This document shows, piece after piece, positions 42,433 through 50,449 of a stretch of 60,025 bases of DNA. The first letter of the stretch is position 1. Every line of letters starts with the position of its first letter. The position numbers and the translations under genes were made by a program. The notes beneath the pieces were generated by a model, which was given only the letters and a program-made list of their open reading frames with translations, was not told the origin of the DNA and ran no database searches. This DNA is from Candidatus Zipacnadia bacterium (GTDB lineage Bacteria > Armatimonadota > Zipacnadia > Zipacnadales > UBA5352). The DNA lies in NCBI GenBank assembly GCA_029820945.1, contig JALGUJ010000015.1, positions 1 through 60,025 of the forward strand, given 5' to 3'.

Positions 42433-43281
42433 TCATGGCCCGAACTGCTCAAGCAGGCCGGAGAGGTACTCGTAGCCCTCAACCAGCTTCTGCTCGGTGG
42501 TGATGCCCTCGGGCCGGACGCAGTAGCCGCCGCGGAAGTCCTCCAGGTCGATGTACCCCTCGTACCCGCAGTCCGCCAGCGCCTCGATGATCTCGCGGAA
42601 GTCCGCGAGGCCGTCCTCGAGTGACGCCATCTCAGTGCTCCACGCACCGTCCGCGCCCCTGACCCAGGCCTGGTTCTTGGCGTGGACGTGCGCCAGGTAC
42701 GGGCCGAGCATCTCGATGCCCATGCGCCACTGCTCGTATCCCTCGTGCACCATGTTGCCGGGGTCGAGGATGGCGCCCACGTGGTCGGGGTCGAAGTGCT
42801 CAAGGATGCGCATGGTGGCCGAGGCAGAGGGGCAGATGGTGTTAGAGTGGATCTCGATGAGTGCCTTGACGCCGTGTTCGGCGGCCATGGGCTCGATAGT
42901 GCGGTAGTTGCCGATGACCATCTCGCGCAGCTCGTCGTAGTGCGTTGAGCCGTCGTAGCCGGCGGAGCCGATGCGCAGCATGGGCGCGCCCATCGCGACT
43001 GCGCCGTCCATCAACCGCTCGATCGTGTCGAAGTCCCCGGTGTCGGCGCTGGTGCCCAGGGATGGGATCTCAAGGCCGTGGCGCTCGGCGACTTCGCGGG
43101 CGCGCGGCGCGTCCTCCTCCAGGTCGTCGAGGCTCACGTGCCACTGCTCGCCCGAGTCGAACACTCGGTCCTCGTATCCGACGGTCCACTCGATCCCACT
43201 GTACCCGATCTCAGCGACCTTCGCGGCCGCCTCCTCCCGGCGGTAGTCAGGCAGCACGATGGAGTAGACGCCGAGCTTCAT
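42433..43281 (-). CDS. Sugar phosphate isomerase/epimerase (xylose-isomerase-like TIM barrel)
   Basis: A 282-residue barrel. KLGVYSIVLPDYRREEAAAKV begins it, and ALIEIHSNTIC, GAILDPGNMVHEG, LAHVHAKNQAW and YIDLEDFRGG bear the Glu, Asp/His, His and acidic metal ligands in order. It should isomerise or epimerise a sugar or sugar acid in the cytoplasm. GAGAGGATGAG lies upstream of ATG 43281. It is not adjacent to its usual dehydrogenase partner, and its sequence differs from the two other barrels of this type in the window. The region upstream contains the pilin remnant. Confidence 0.87.
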   Translation of the reverse strand: MKLGVYSIVLPDYRREEAAAKVAEIGYSGIEWTVGYEDRVFDSGEQWHVSLDDLEEDAPRAREVAERHGLEIPSLGTSADTGDFDTIERLMDGAVAMGAPMLRIGSAGYDGSTHYDELREMVIGNYRTIEPMAAEHGVKALIEIHSNTICPSASATMRILEHFDPDHVGAILDPGNMVHEGYEQWRMGIEMLGPYLAHVHAKNQAWVRGADGAWSTEMASLEDGLADFREIIEALADCGYEGYIDLEDFRGGYCVRPEGITTEQKLVEGYEYLSGLLEQFGP

Positions 43282-43299
43282 GCGATCTCATCCTCTCTT

Positions 43300-43505
43300 G
43301 TGAGAAGGCCACGCAGACGAGCTGTCTGAGCAACGAGAAGCAGATCGGTCTGGCGATCATGCCGTACGCCCAGGACTTCGACGAGACGCTTCCAAGCTCC
43401 TACTACTACCTCAACGGCGCAAGCTCCGGTGGCGGCTACATGCACTTCAGCGGCATGGTCATGCCGTACTCCAAGAACGAGAAGCTCTTCGTCTGTCCGG
43501 ATCAG
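43300..43505 (+). pseudogene. Remnant of an H-x9-DG/DUF1559-type pseudopilin gene
   Basis: An open stretch reads CLSNEKQIGLAIMPYAQDFDE, then LPSSYYYLNG and FSGMVMPYSKNEKLFVCPD. This is the segment after the N-terminal helix of the DUF1559/H-x9-DG-type prepilin-like proteins, where family members have CLSNLKQIGLA and AQDYDE. The prepilin leader and helix (upstream) and the C-terminal half (downstream, from about 43505) are missing, and no start or ribosome site is present. The sequence beyond reads Gly/Pro/Arg-rich and looks noncoding. It sits in the 585-bp gap between the isomerase gene and holB, ending beside palindrome F, so a rearrangement or insertion may have cut it. Confidence 0.72.
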
Positions 43506-43520
43506 CGCGGTGCGTGCCAT

Positions 43521-43538
43521 CCCGCCCATGGGCGGGAC
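43521..43538. repeat. Intergenic palindrome F next to the pilin remnant
   Basis: A perfect 18-bp palindrome with TCCCGCCC and GGGCGGGA arms meeting at AT. It starts 16 bp after the last recognisable pilin codon. The rest of the gap to holB (about 330 bp) is GC-rich and shows no gene or clear promoter. Confidence 0.7.
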
Positions 43539-43866
43539 CCGTGGGCCGTTTGCGGCTGGACGGGTCGGGCCTCTCCCCCCTGTCCTTCCCGCTCACGAGC
43601 AGGATCGGACATCCCCCCTGCGGGCCTTGCCGGGGCGTCTGGCGCGATCGGACGCCTGTGCGGCCGCGCGTTGCATCGTTGCCGCCGCGCAAGAGCTGCG
43701 TAATGGATAGCCGGAGGAGAGAGAGGCAAGGGGCTTGCCGGGCGCCCAGCGAGCAGCCCGGGCGAGGCCTGTTGCATGCACGCATCTGAGTGGGTGCAGA
43801 GCGACGGCACGTCGCCTGCCACCTGAGGCAGGAATCGGGGGCGGCGGCTGCGAACCATCCTGCATC

Positions 43867-45150
43867 ATGTCCCTGGCCGACGTCGCGGGGCACCAAGAGC
43901 AGGTCAGCGCGCTGCAGCGCGCCATCGCGAGCGAGCGCGTCGCGAAGGCGTACCTCTTCGTGGGGCCCCCGAACGTCGGGAAGACGCTGGTGGCGAAGGA
44001 GTTCGCGAAGGCCGCGAACTGCGAGGAGCTGCCGGAGAGGCCGAGCGCGGACGAGGTGGACTCCTGCGACCGCTGCCACACGTGTGTGCGGATGGAGCAG
44101 GAGAATCACCCGGATCTGGTCGTGGTGCGGCCGGCGGTCGCGGTGGATGTCCGGCCCGGCGGCGAGGACGACGAGGGGGAGCAGGCCGGGCCCGCAGAGG
44201 ACGAGGCCGAGGAGGGCCAGGATGTCAGGGTCGTGGAGAGGACGGCGAAGCGCACGGTCTACGTGGAGTTGCCCGACGCGCTCATCCAGACGGATCGCAT
44301 CCTGGACGTGATTCGGCACTGCTGGGCGAAGGCGGCGTCGGCGCGACGCAAGTTCGTGATCATCACCTCCGCAGAGACGATGAACGCTGAGGCGGAGAAC
44401 CGGCTGCTGAAGACGCTCGAGGAGCCGCCGCCGGGCACCACCTTCGTGCTCACCACGGCAAACCCGTCGGCTCTGCTGGAGACCACGCTCTCGCGCTGCC
44501 AGGCGGTGAAGTTCCAGGCGCTCTCGGCGGCGGGGCTACGAGAGGCGCTTCGAACGGGCTTCCCCGAGGCAGAGCCAGAGCTGATAGAGGCCGTGACGGC
44601 GATGGCCGGGGGCCGCTACGGCAGGGCCCGGTGGCTGATGGGCGCGCCGGAGTTGGTGTCGCTGCGGTCGGAGTTGCTGGACCTGGCGGCGGCGACGTGC
44701 GAGGCGAACCTGGTGCAGTGCCTGGGCATGGGCGAGCGGCTCATGGAACTGGCACAGCAGTGGTGGGAAGTGGTGGAGCAGGCGCAGGACCGCCCGCGGG
44801 AGCTGTCGGAGGAGGACAGCAGGCTGCGTGCGAAGGCGCTGGGAGAGCTGGGCAGGAGGAGCCCCGACCGCATCCGGCGCATCCAGATAAGCGAGCTGCT
44901 GGACATTCTGCAGACCTGGTACCGGGACCTGATGCTGCTGCGGGCCGCACCCGAGTCGGGGCTGGTAGTGAACACCGACCGGAGCGCGCAGCTCGGGGAG
45001 CTGGCGCCGCTCCACAGCCCGAACGGGCTGGCGTGGGCGTCGCAGGTGATTGAGGAGACGCGGCGGGATCTGAGCGTACACAACGCGAACTTCCGCCTCG
45101 CGTGCCAGGTGCTGCTGCTCAAGCTGATGGCCGCGCGGCGCCGCCGCTAA
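43867..45150 (+). CDS. holB: DNA polymerase III delta-prime subunit
   Basis: A 427-residue clamp-loader subunit. VGPPNVGKT (about 32-40) is the P-loop, the four Cys (C52, C67, C70, C73) form the zinc module, and NRLLKTLEEPPPGTTFVL and TTLSRCQAVKF are delta-prime/gamma-family motifs. Delta-prime has a defective ATPase in E. coli, yet the P-loop here looks intact. It holds an unusual acidic insert at about 95-120 (EDDEGEQAGPAEDEAEEG), which makes it longer than the usual 330 residues. ATG 43867 is chosen because SLADVAGHQEQVSALQRAI is the family N-terminus; no strong ribosome site is seen. Three small genes follow on the same strand. Confidence 0.88.
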   Translation: MSLADVAGHQEQVSALQRAIASERVAKAYLFVGPPNVGKTLVAKEFAKAANCEELPERPSADEVDSCDRCHTCVRMEQENHPDLVVVRPAVAVDVRPGGEDDEGEQAGPAEDEAEEGQDVRVVERTAKRTVYVELPDALIQTDRILDVIRHCWAKAASARRKFVIITSAETMNAEAENRLLKTLEEPPPGTTFVLTTANPSALLETTLSRCQAVKFQALSAAGLREALRTGFPEAEPELIEAVTAMAGGRYGRARWLMGAPELVSLRSELLDLAAATCEANLVQCLGMGERLMELAQQWWEVVEQAQDRPRELSEEDSRLRAKALGELGRRSPDRIRRIQISELLDILQTWYRDLMLLRAAPESGLVVNTDRSAQLGELAPLHSPNGLAWASQVIEETRRDLSVHNANFRLACQVLLLKLMAARRRR

Positions 45151-45216
45151 TGCGAAAGGCTGCGCAGAAGAGAGAGTAGGTGAGGGACGATAACAGCACG
45201 CGAGTGGGGCTCACTT

Positions 45217-45663
45217 GTGCGCGGGATCTTGCAGGTCGCCCTGGCGCTGCTGATCGCCGCCAGCTTCGGTGGGTGGGTCGTGACGCTGGGGGTGCTGGTG
45301 AGGCCCGGCAGCGACATGCGGGTGATCCACGGCGCCTTCCTGGTGATTACTGCCCTGTACGGCTTGCTGGCCCTCGCCATCGGCAATACACTGGGGCGAC
45401 GCCAGGGGATGCGAGGGGTGGCGGCCGCGGCGCTCGGATCGCTGCTGGCCTGGGGGGTGCTGGAGCTGTTCTACTCCCTGTGGAAGATCGGTTCGCCACA
45501 GATGCGCGCTCCGCTGGTGTTGGGGGTGGCGCTCTCAGTGGCTGGCGCGGCCATCGGCGTGAGCCGTGCAGCGGATAGAGAGGCCGTCAGGCTGGAGCTG
45601 GAACAGGAGCTGGGCGAGCTGGCCGACGACGAAGACGAGCGGCCGCCCGCCGACCAGCCCTGA
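45217..45663 (+). CDS. Small integral membrane protein, unknown function
   Basis: A 148-residue protein with four hydrophobic segments (QVALALLIAASFGGWVV, GAFLVITALYGLLALAIG, VAAAALGSLLAWGVLELF and LVLGVALSVAGAAIGV) and an acidic, Asp/Glu-rich cytoplasmic tail (LEQELGELADDEDERP). I do not recognise a family. The GTG start at 45217 has only a weak G-rich sequence upstream. It lies 66 bp after holB and 40 bp before a hydrolase gene. Confidence 0.65.
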   Translation: MRGILQVALALLIAASFGGWVVTLGVLVRPGSDMRVIHGAFLVITALYGLLALAIGNTLGRRQGMRGVAAAALGSLLAWGVLELFYSLWKIGSPQMRAPLVLGVALSVAGAAIGVSRAADREAVRLELEQELGELADDEDERPPADQP

Positions 45664-45703
45664 TCCCGGACAGCGCGTTGCGGCGGTTGAGGTGACATGT
45701 CAT

Positions 45704-46468
45704 ATGGAGCAGTTCCGCGAGTTCCGTGTCGGTGGCCAGCGCCTGGCCGCCAGCATCCACATCCCCGAGCAGACGCCCGGCCCGGGACTGGTGATGTGCC
45801 ACGGCTTCACCGGGCACCGCATAGAGGCTCACTTCCTCTTCGTGAAGGCCGCTCGCGCCTTCTGCGACGCCGGGCTCAATGTGCTGCGCTTCGACTTCCG
45901 GGGGTCTGGTGAGAGTGAGGGCGCGTTCCGCGAGATGACCATCGAGGGGGAGATCGAGGACGCGCTCGCGGCGCTGCAGCTCCTACGCGGCGAGCCCACG
46001 GTGGCGGCATCTCGCGTGGGCGTACTGGGGCTGAGCCTGGGCGGACTCGTGGCGGCCTGCGCGGCCGCCCGCGACGGCGATGTGAAGGCCCTGGTGTTGT
46101 GGTCGGCCGTGGCGAGCATGGCCGACCTGGTCAGGGAGCGCTGGAGCTCGGCGGAGGCCAGGGGGAGTCTGGAGCTGCGCGGCTACTACGAGCAGGGCGC
46201 GTTCGAGATCGGTGCCGGCTTCATCGCGGGCGCCCCGGTCGTCAACCCTCTGCGAGAGGTCAAGCAGTATCACGGGCCCGCGCTCATCCTGCACGGCGAC
46301 GAGGACGAGAGCGTGCCCGTGGCTCATGCACAGATGTACGCAGACGCCCTGCCGGGCGATGACACAACCACGCATACCATCTTAGGCGCCGATCACACGT
46401 ACGCCACCGTGCCGTGGGAGTGCGAGGCGATCGAGGTCAGCCGTGACTGGCTCGCCGAGCGCCTGTGA
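45704..46468 (+). CDS. Alpha/beta hydrolase (esterase/peptidase-like)
   Basis: A 254-residue alpha/beta hydrolase. The oxyanion region is MCHGFTGHR, the nucleophile elbow is GLSLGG (Ser in the middle), the acid is in HGDEDESVPV and the His is in GADHTYATVPWE, so the triad is complete. FDFRGSGESEG is family-typical. It is cytoplasmic and could cleave ester or amide bonds of small substrates, perhaps ferulate-type esters given the plant-polysaccharide context, but that is inference. ATG 45704 is preceded by GAGGTGA. The isomerase gene begins 12 bp after the stop, so the two are probably cotranscribed. Confidence 0.88.
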   Translation: MEQFREFRVGGQRLAASIHIPEQTPGPGLVMCHGFTGHRIEAHFLFVKAARAFCDAGLNVLRFDFRGSGESEGAFREMTIEGEIEDALAALQLLRGEPTVAASRVGVLGLSLGGLVAACAAARDGDVKALVLWSAVASMADLVRERWSSAEARGSLELRGYYEQGAFEIGAGFIAGAPVVNPLREVKQYHGPALILHGDEDESVPVAHAQMYADALPGDDTTTHTILGADHTYATVPWECEAIEVSRDWLAERL

Positions 46469-46480
46469 GGTGTCGGAGCG

Positions 46481-47386
46481 ATGGGCACCGCCGAACTGAC
46501 CGGACGCGGGGCCGAGCTTGCGGGCCGGCTCGGGTTCAACACCGCATGCATGCCGAACAGGTCGCTGAGCGAGGCGATGCGGCTGGGGCGTGAGATAGGG
46601 CTGGCCGGCGTCGAAGTGCTCTCCTTCGCGGACTACCGGCACTCGCACGGAGACCTGGCCGGGCTGTACTTCGACCGCCTGACCGATGCCGAGCGCGACC
46701 GGCTGCAGCGCCTGCTCTCTCCCTTCCGCCACGTGAGCGTGCATGCACCGTTCTGGGACATCGCTCCCTTCTCCCCCAACCCCGGCATCCGGGACGAGTC
46801 GCGGCGCCAACTGAAGGCCGCGGTGAGCGTCAGCGCCGAACTGGGTGCCTCGACCATCACCACACACCTCATCCCGCGCACAGGCTACGAGCTGAGCGAG
46901 TACCGCGGCGAGGTGACGGGCCTCTACCGGGAGCTGGGGGATCTGGCCGGGGACAGGGACCTGACGGTGACCATCGAGACCGGCTTCCCGCTGGGCATCG
47001 AGGAGTTCGCGTCGGTGATCCACGACATCGACCACCCGGCGGTGGGCGCGAACGTGGACGTGGGACATCTGCGGGGCCTTGTGAGCGCGGAGAAGAGGGA
47101 GACCCCCGAGGCGGCGCATATCTACAACGAGCTGCTGGCGCAACACATCGACACGCTGGGCCCCAAGGTCTACCACCTGCACCTACACGATACCCGGCGG
47201 CGGGACTTCCGCGATCACAAGGAGTGCGGCACCGGCATACTCGACTTCCCTGCGCTCTTCCGGCGCCTCCTGGCGATGGACTACCGGGGCCTCGCGAACT
47301 TCGAGCTTGAGGAGCCGGACGACGTCGCGGCACTGCGGCGAAGCCACCTGCACGTGCTCGACGCGATCGGCCGCGCGACCTGCTGA
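46481..47386 (+). CDS. Sugar phosphate isomerase/epimerase (xylose-isomerase-like TIM barrel)
   Basis: A 301-residue barrel. RLGFNTACMPNRSLSEAM is the first strand, VSVHAPFWDIAPF and TIETGFPLGIEEFA carry early ligands, GANVDVGHLRGL the Asp/His and KVYHLHLHDTRRRDF a His-x-His segment, ending FELEEPDDVAALRR. Metal-binding positions look complete. The role is inferred as sugar or related polyol isomerisation in the cytoplasm. It starts 12 bp after the hydrolase gene, the last of a run of plus-strand genes, and converges with the minus-strand gene that ends at 47392. Confidence 0.85.
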   Translation: MGTAELTGRGAELAGRLGFNTACMPNRSLSEAMRLGREIGLAGVEVLSFADYRHSHGDLAGLYFDRLTDAERDRLQRLLSPFRHVSVHAPFWDIAPFSPNPGIRDESRRQLKAAVSVSAELGASTITTHLIPRTGYELSEYRGEVTGLYRELGDLAGDRDLTVTIETGFPLGIEEFASVIHDIDHPAVGANVDVGHLRGLVSAEKRETPEAAHIYNELLAQHIDTLGPKVYHLHLHDTRRRDFRDHKECGTGILDFPALFRRLLAMDYRGLANFELEEPDDVAALRRSHLHVLDAIGRATC

Positions 47387-47391
47387 CCGGC

Positions 47392-47973
47392 TCAGGTCAG
47401 ATGCAGGGCGTGCAGTCCCAGCCTCTCGCGCCACGTCTGCTCGGTGTTGGTGAAGTGCCGGTGCCTGACCAGCGACGCGGCCTGCACGTAGCACTCGCCG
47501 TAGTCCGACGGGTTCTCCACGCCCACCGTGTCAACATGGTGGTAGACGTAGGCCAGCGGGCCGGCCATGGGGGTCTCCCCGAACTCCGACTCGGCCGCCG
47601 ACAGGATCAGGTCCCGGGCACGCCGCCGCGCGTAGCGGGTGATCGGCGTCTGGGTCCATTCGTAGGGGTAGTTGCTGCTGAGGTATTCCGCCAGCTCATA
47701 GGCCTTCGCCTGCAGGGCCGGCTTCAGGGCCAGAGTGTGCAGAAGCATCAGCCGCAGGAAGAACCGCTCCTCCTCGGTATGCTTGGGAACCAGGAGGTAC
47801 CTGCGGGCACAGACCACCTTATCGTAGGCGCGTTGGGCGGTCCCGCGGGTACTGTGCGTGGCGCCCAGGTCGTGCAACTGCGCCATGGTCCAGTCTTCCA
47901 TCTTCTGGTTGAGCTGCTCGGTAACCTGTCGTGTTCTGTCGTTGCGGATCTCGAGTCTCGTGGCTCGCGCCAT
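47392..47973 (-). CDS. Conserved-looking cytoplasmic protein, unknown function
   Basis: A 193-residue, Arg- and Leu-rich, largely helical protein (LFLRL-type heptads in EERFFLRLMLLHTLALK). I see no motif I can name. The N-terminal RLEIRNDRTRQVTEQL is basic. There is no signal peptide or membrane segment. ATG 47973 is assumed; a GTG at 47982 is also possible because AAGGATAT sits just upstream. It lies downstream of the spermidine-synthase-like gene on the minus strand with a gap of about 114 bp, and may have its own promoter. Confidence 0.65.
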   Translation of the reverse strand: MARATRLEIRNDRTRQVTEQLNQKMEDWTMAQLHDLGATHSTRGTAQRAYDKVVCARRYLLVPKHTEEERFFLRLMLLHTLALKPALQAKAYELAEYLSSNYPYEWTQTPITRYARRRARDLILSAAESEFGETPMAGPLAYVYHHVDTVGVENPSDYGECYVQAASLVRHRHFTNTEQTWRERLGLHALHLT

Positions 47974-48087
47974 GACGGTCACATATCCTTGTACTGGCCA
48001 GTCTGTATGAAGATGATGGCCGGGGGGAAACGTGCTGGACTCTCCAGACGCCCAAGCCACCGAACTACTTCAACGCTTTAGGTTCAT

Positions 48088-50412
48088 TCACCTGCTCCCA
48101 AGGCGGGCATGTGCGGCGGAGGCGAGGGCGAAGGCGACTGCATAGATCGCTCCCCCCGCCAGAAGCACGGTCTGGAATCCCCAGAGCTTGGCGGCGAGCA
48201 TCGCCAGCACCGAGCCGAGCACCGAGGCCACGCCGTTGATGCCCCAGGCCCAGGGCACGATCGATCCCCGCCAGCGCCCCACCTCGCGCAGCCCGGTGGG
48301 GAAGGGCATGCCCATCGCGAAGCCCAGCGGCGCCAGCAGGGCCATGGTGAGAACGGCGCGCAGCCCCACGGGCCACCCAAGCGTGCAGGCCAGCAGGGAG
48401 GGTAGCACGCACCGCAGGCCGACCACCGCCAGGCCGACCACCAGCGCGGCCAGAGCCGCGGAGCGCAGCATGCTCGCACGCGGCCACTGCTGGCTGAACA
48501 GGCTCCCCGCGCCGCTCCCCACCAGCAGCGAGAAGAGGATCACCGACAGGGTCAGGGCGGGGTAGCCCAGGTAAAGGATGAACCGCTGCGCCAGGCAGAC
48601 CTCGACCAGCATGTACCCCGCACCCAGCAGCGCGAAGTAGACGACCGCCCCGGTCAGCGGCCCGACCGACTCCACCTCCGACCGGACGAGGGCGGTAATG
48701 GTCAGCGCCGAGAACACCAGCACACCAAGCGCGATCAGCAGCACGAAGCGCGACATGTGCGGCGGGATCCCGGGATTGAAGTCGATCACGAATGGCCTGT
48801 CGTCGGTGCGAGGCCTGACATCCACGTCCGCCGGCGTCCACCAGCGATCGAACCGCGCGACGAACTCATCGGTCTCCATGCCCTGGCGGAGCCAGGCGAA
48901 GGGCGGCACCTCGTAGGCGCCGGGCAGGAAGACGGGCTCGAGTCCGAGCTTGATCGAGCGCCGCGCAATGTCGGCGGAGCGGTCGGGTGCCATCGGGCTG
49001 CGGAACAACATGACCAGGTGCCGGTAGGGCCCGAAGACGTGCTCGCGATTGGGGACGCTGACCACGGCGAGGTGGTTGAGCGCCTCGCCGCGCGGGCTCC
49101 CCTCCCGCTCGAGTGCCGCGAGCCCGGTCAGCACCAGCCGTGCCAGGACGAGTGGATGCTGGCAGACCACCGCGACCTGCCCCCGGTCGGTCAGGTGCGC
49201 GAGGTAGTCCTGGAAGCCCTCGACCGTGTGCACGTAGCTCTCCACCAGCGCGAGGCTGCTGGAGGCGGTGGTCGCGCTCTTGGTGAGGGCCATGTAGATC
49301 ATGTCGTAGCGGGTGGGCGATCGCCGCACGTAGCTGCGCCCCTCGGCGACGTGCACGCTGACGTTGTTGTAGTCATAGAGCGGCCCGACGAAGTCGCGGT
49401 AGCGCCGCACGATCGGCACCATCGAGGGATTGAGCTCGGCGGCCTCGATCTCGGAGGCGCCCGCCGCCAGCGCCAGCAGCACGTCGAGGCCCGCGCCGGG
49501 GCCGATGAGCAGCACCCGATCAGGCCGGCCGATGCGGAAGGGCAAAAAGCCGATGAAGTCCGCGTAGCGCTCGGCGACCGAGGCCAGGTCGCCGTCGAAG
49601 TGGATCAGGTTGGTGGGGACCTCGCCGTCGGTGTAGACGAAGAGGTCGTCGGTCGGGTGGTAGCTGCCGTCGGCGCGACCGTAGGCGACGACGTCGGTGC
49701 GCGCGAAGGCGTTCCAGTCGGTGTAGATGATCTTCGCGTCAATGCTCGGATCGCCCAGCTCGCGGTAGAGCGGCTTGGCCGTGTAGCCGGCGTCGGCGGG
49801 CATGGGCGGGAGGCTGATGATAGGCATCCGCGCGCTGAGGACGACGCCTGCAGTCGCGGCGAGGGCCAGGGCCGTGCCGCTGATGCGCGCGACCGGGCCA
49901 GGCCCCACCGCGACGGCGGCCAGCGCCGCCAGCGCCGCGCACAGCAGCGGCACGCCGGTCGCGCCGAGAAGCTGCAGGGCGATGATGACGGCACAACTGC
50001 CCAGCGCGGCGCCGCTGAGGTCGTAGAAGTACATCCGCCCCCCCTGGTCCGACCAGATGGCGAAGGCATGGCTCAGGAAGGCGCCGGCGAAGATGAAGGG
50101 CACGATGCAGACGCCGCCCACGACCGCCAGCGAGGTCAGGTAGGGGGCCAGTCGATCGGAGAAGAGCAGCGCGACCGAGCCCGCGTAGCTCACCGAGGCG
50201 CAGGCGGCGAGGGTGGCGAGCGCCCCGGCACCGCCCTCGCCCCGGCGCCGTAGCCACAGGAAGTCCAGGAGCCCCCCGACGCCGAGGCCGCACGTCGCGA
50301 GCGAGATGGCCAGGAAGACGAAGTGGTAGCGCAGCAGGACGCTGAATGCCCGGGTGAGGGCGACCTCGAAGGTGAGGGCGGAAAGGGCGGTGAGGAAAAC
50401 GCCCGCCAGCAC
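48088..50412 (-). CDS. Membrane protein with spermidine-synthase-like domain
   Basis: A 774-residue protein in three parts: an N-terminal block of about seven membrane helices (LAGVFLTALSALTFEV onward, to about residue 220), a soluble Rossmann-like methyltransferase domain resembling spermidine synthases (VLLIGPGAGLDVLLALAAG, AAELNPSMVPIVRRY, YDMIYMALTKSATTA, around 330-480), and a C-terminal block of at least five helices. This fused type is widespread but poorly understood; polyamine synthesis is not proven. GTG 50412 has GGAGG 10 bases upstream and lies 37 bases after the topA stop; the longer frame to 50796 overlaps topA and is rejected. Function in the envelope is inferred. Confidence 0.82.
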   Translation of the reverse strand: MLAGVFLTALSALTFEVALTRAFSVLLRYHFVFLAISLATCGLGVGGLLDFLWLRRRGEGGAGALATLAACASVSYAGSVALLFSDRLAPYLTSLAVVGGVCIVPFIFAGAFLSHAFAIWSDQGGRMYFYDLSGAALGSCAVIIALQLLGATGVPLLCAALAALAAVAVGPGPVARISGTALALAATAGVVLSARMPIISLPPMPADAGYTAKPLYRELGDPSIDAKIIYTDWNAFARTDVVAYGRADGSYHPTDDLFVYTDGEVPTNLIHFDGDLASVAERYADFIGFLPFRIGRPDRVLLIGPGAGLDVLLALAAGASEIEAAELNPSMVPIVRRYRDFVGPLYDYNNVSVHVAEGRSYVRRSPTRYDMIYMALTKSATTASSSLALVESYVHTVEGFQDYLAHLTDRGQVAVVCQHPLVLARLVLTGLAALEREGSPRGEALNHLAVVSVPNREHVFGPYRHLVMLFRSPMAPDRSADIARRSIKLGLEPVFLPGAYEVPPFAWLRQGMETDEFVARFDRWWTPADVDVRPRTDDRPFVIDFNPGIPPHMSRFVLLIALGVLVFSALTITALVRSEVESVGPLTGAVVYFALLGAGYMLVEVCLAQRFILYLGYPALTLSVILFSLLVGSGAGSLFSQQWPRASMLRSAALAALVVGLAVVGLRCVLPSLLACTLGWPVGLRAVLTMALLAPLGFAMGMPFPTGLREVGRWRGSIVPWAWGINGVASVLGSVLAMLAAKLWGFQTVLLAGGAIYAVAFALASAAHARLGSR

Positions 50413-50449
50413 GCCGGCGGGCACCTCCGAGCGGGACAGCGGCGGGCGC

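Noticed and set aside
48757..50253. A 498-codon plus-strand open frame opposite the spermidine-synthase-like gene
   Set aside because: Antisense shadow; the minus-strand protein has membrane helices and a Rossmann motif.
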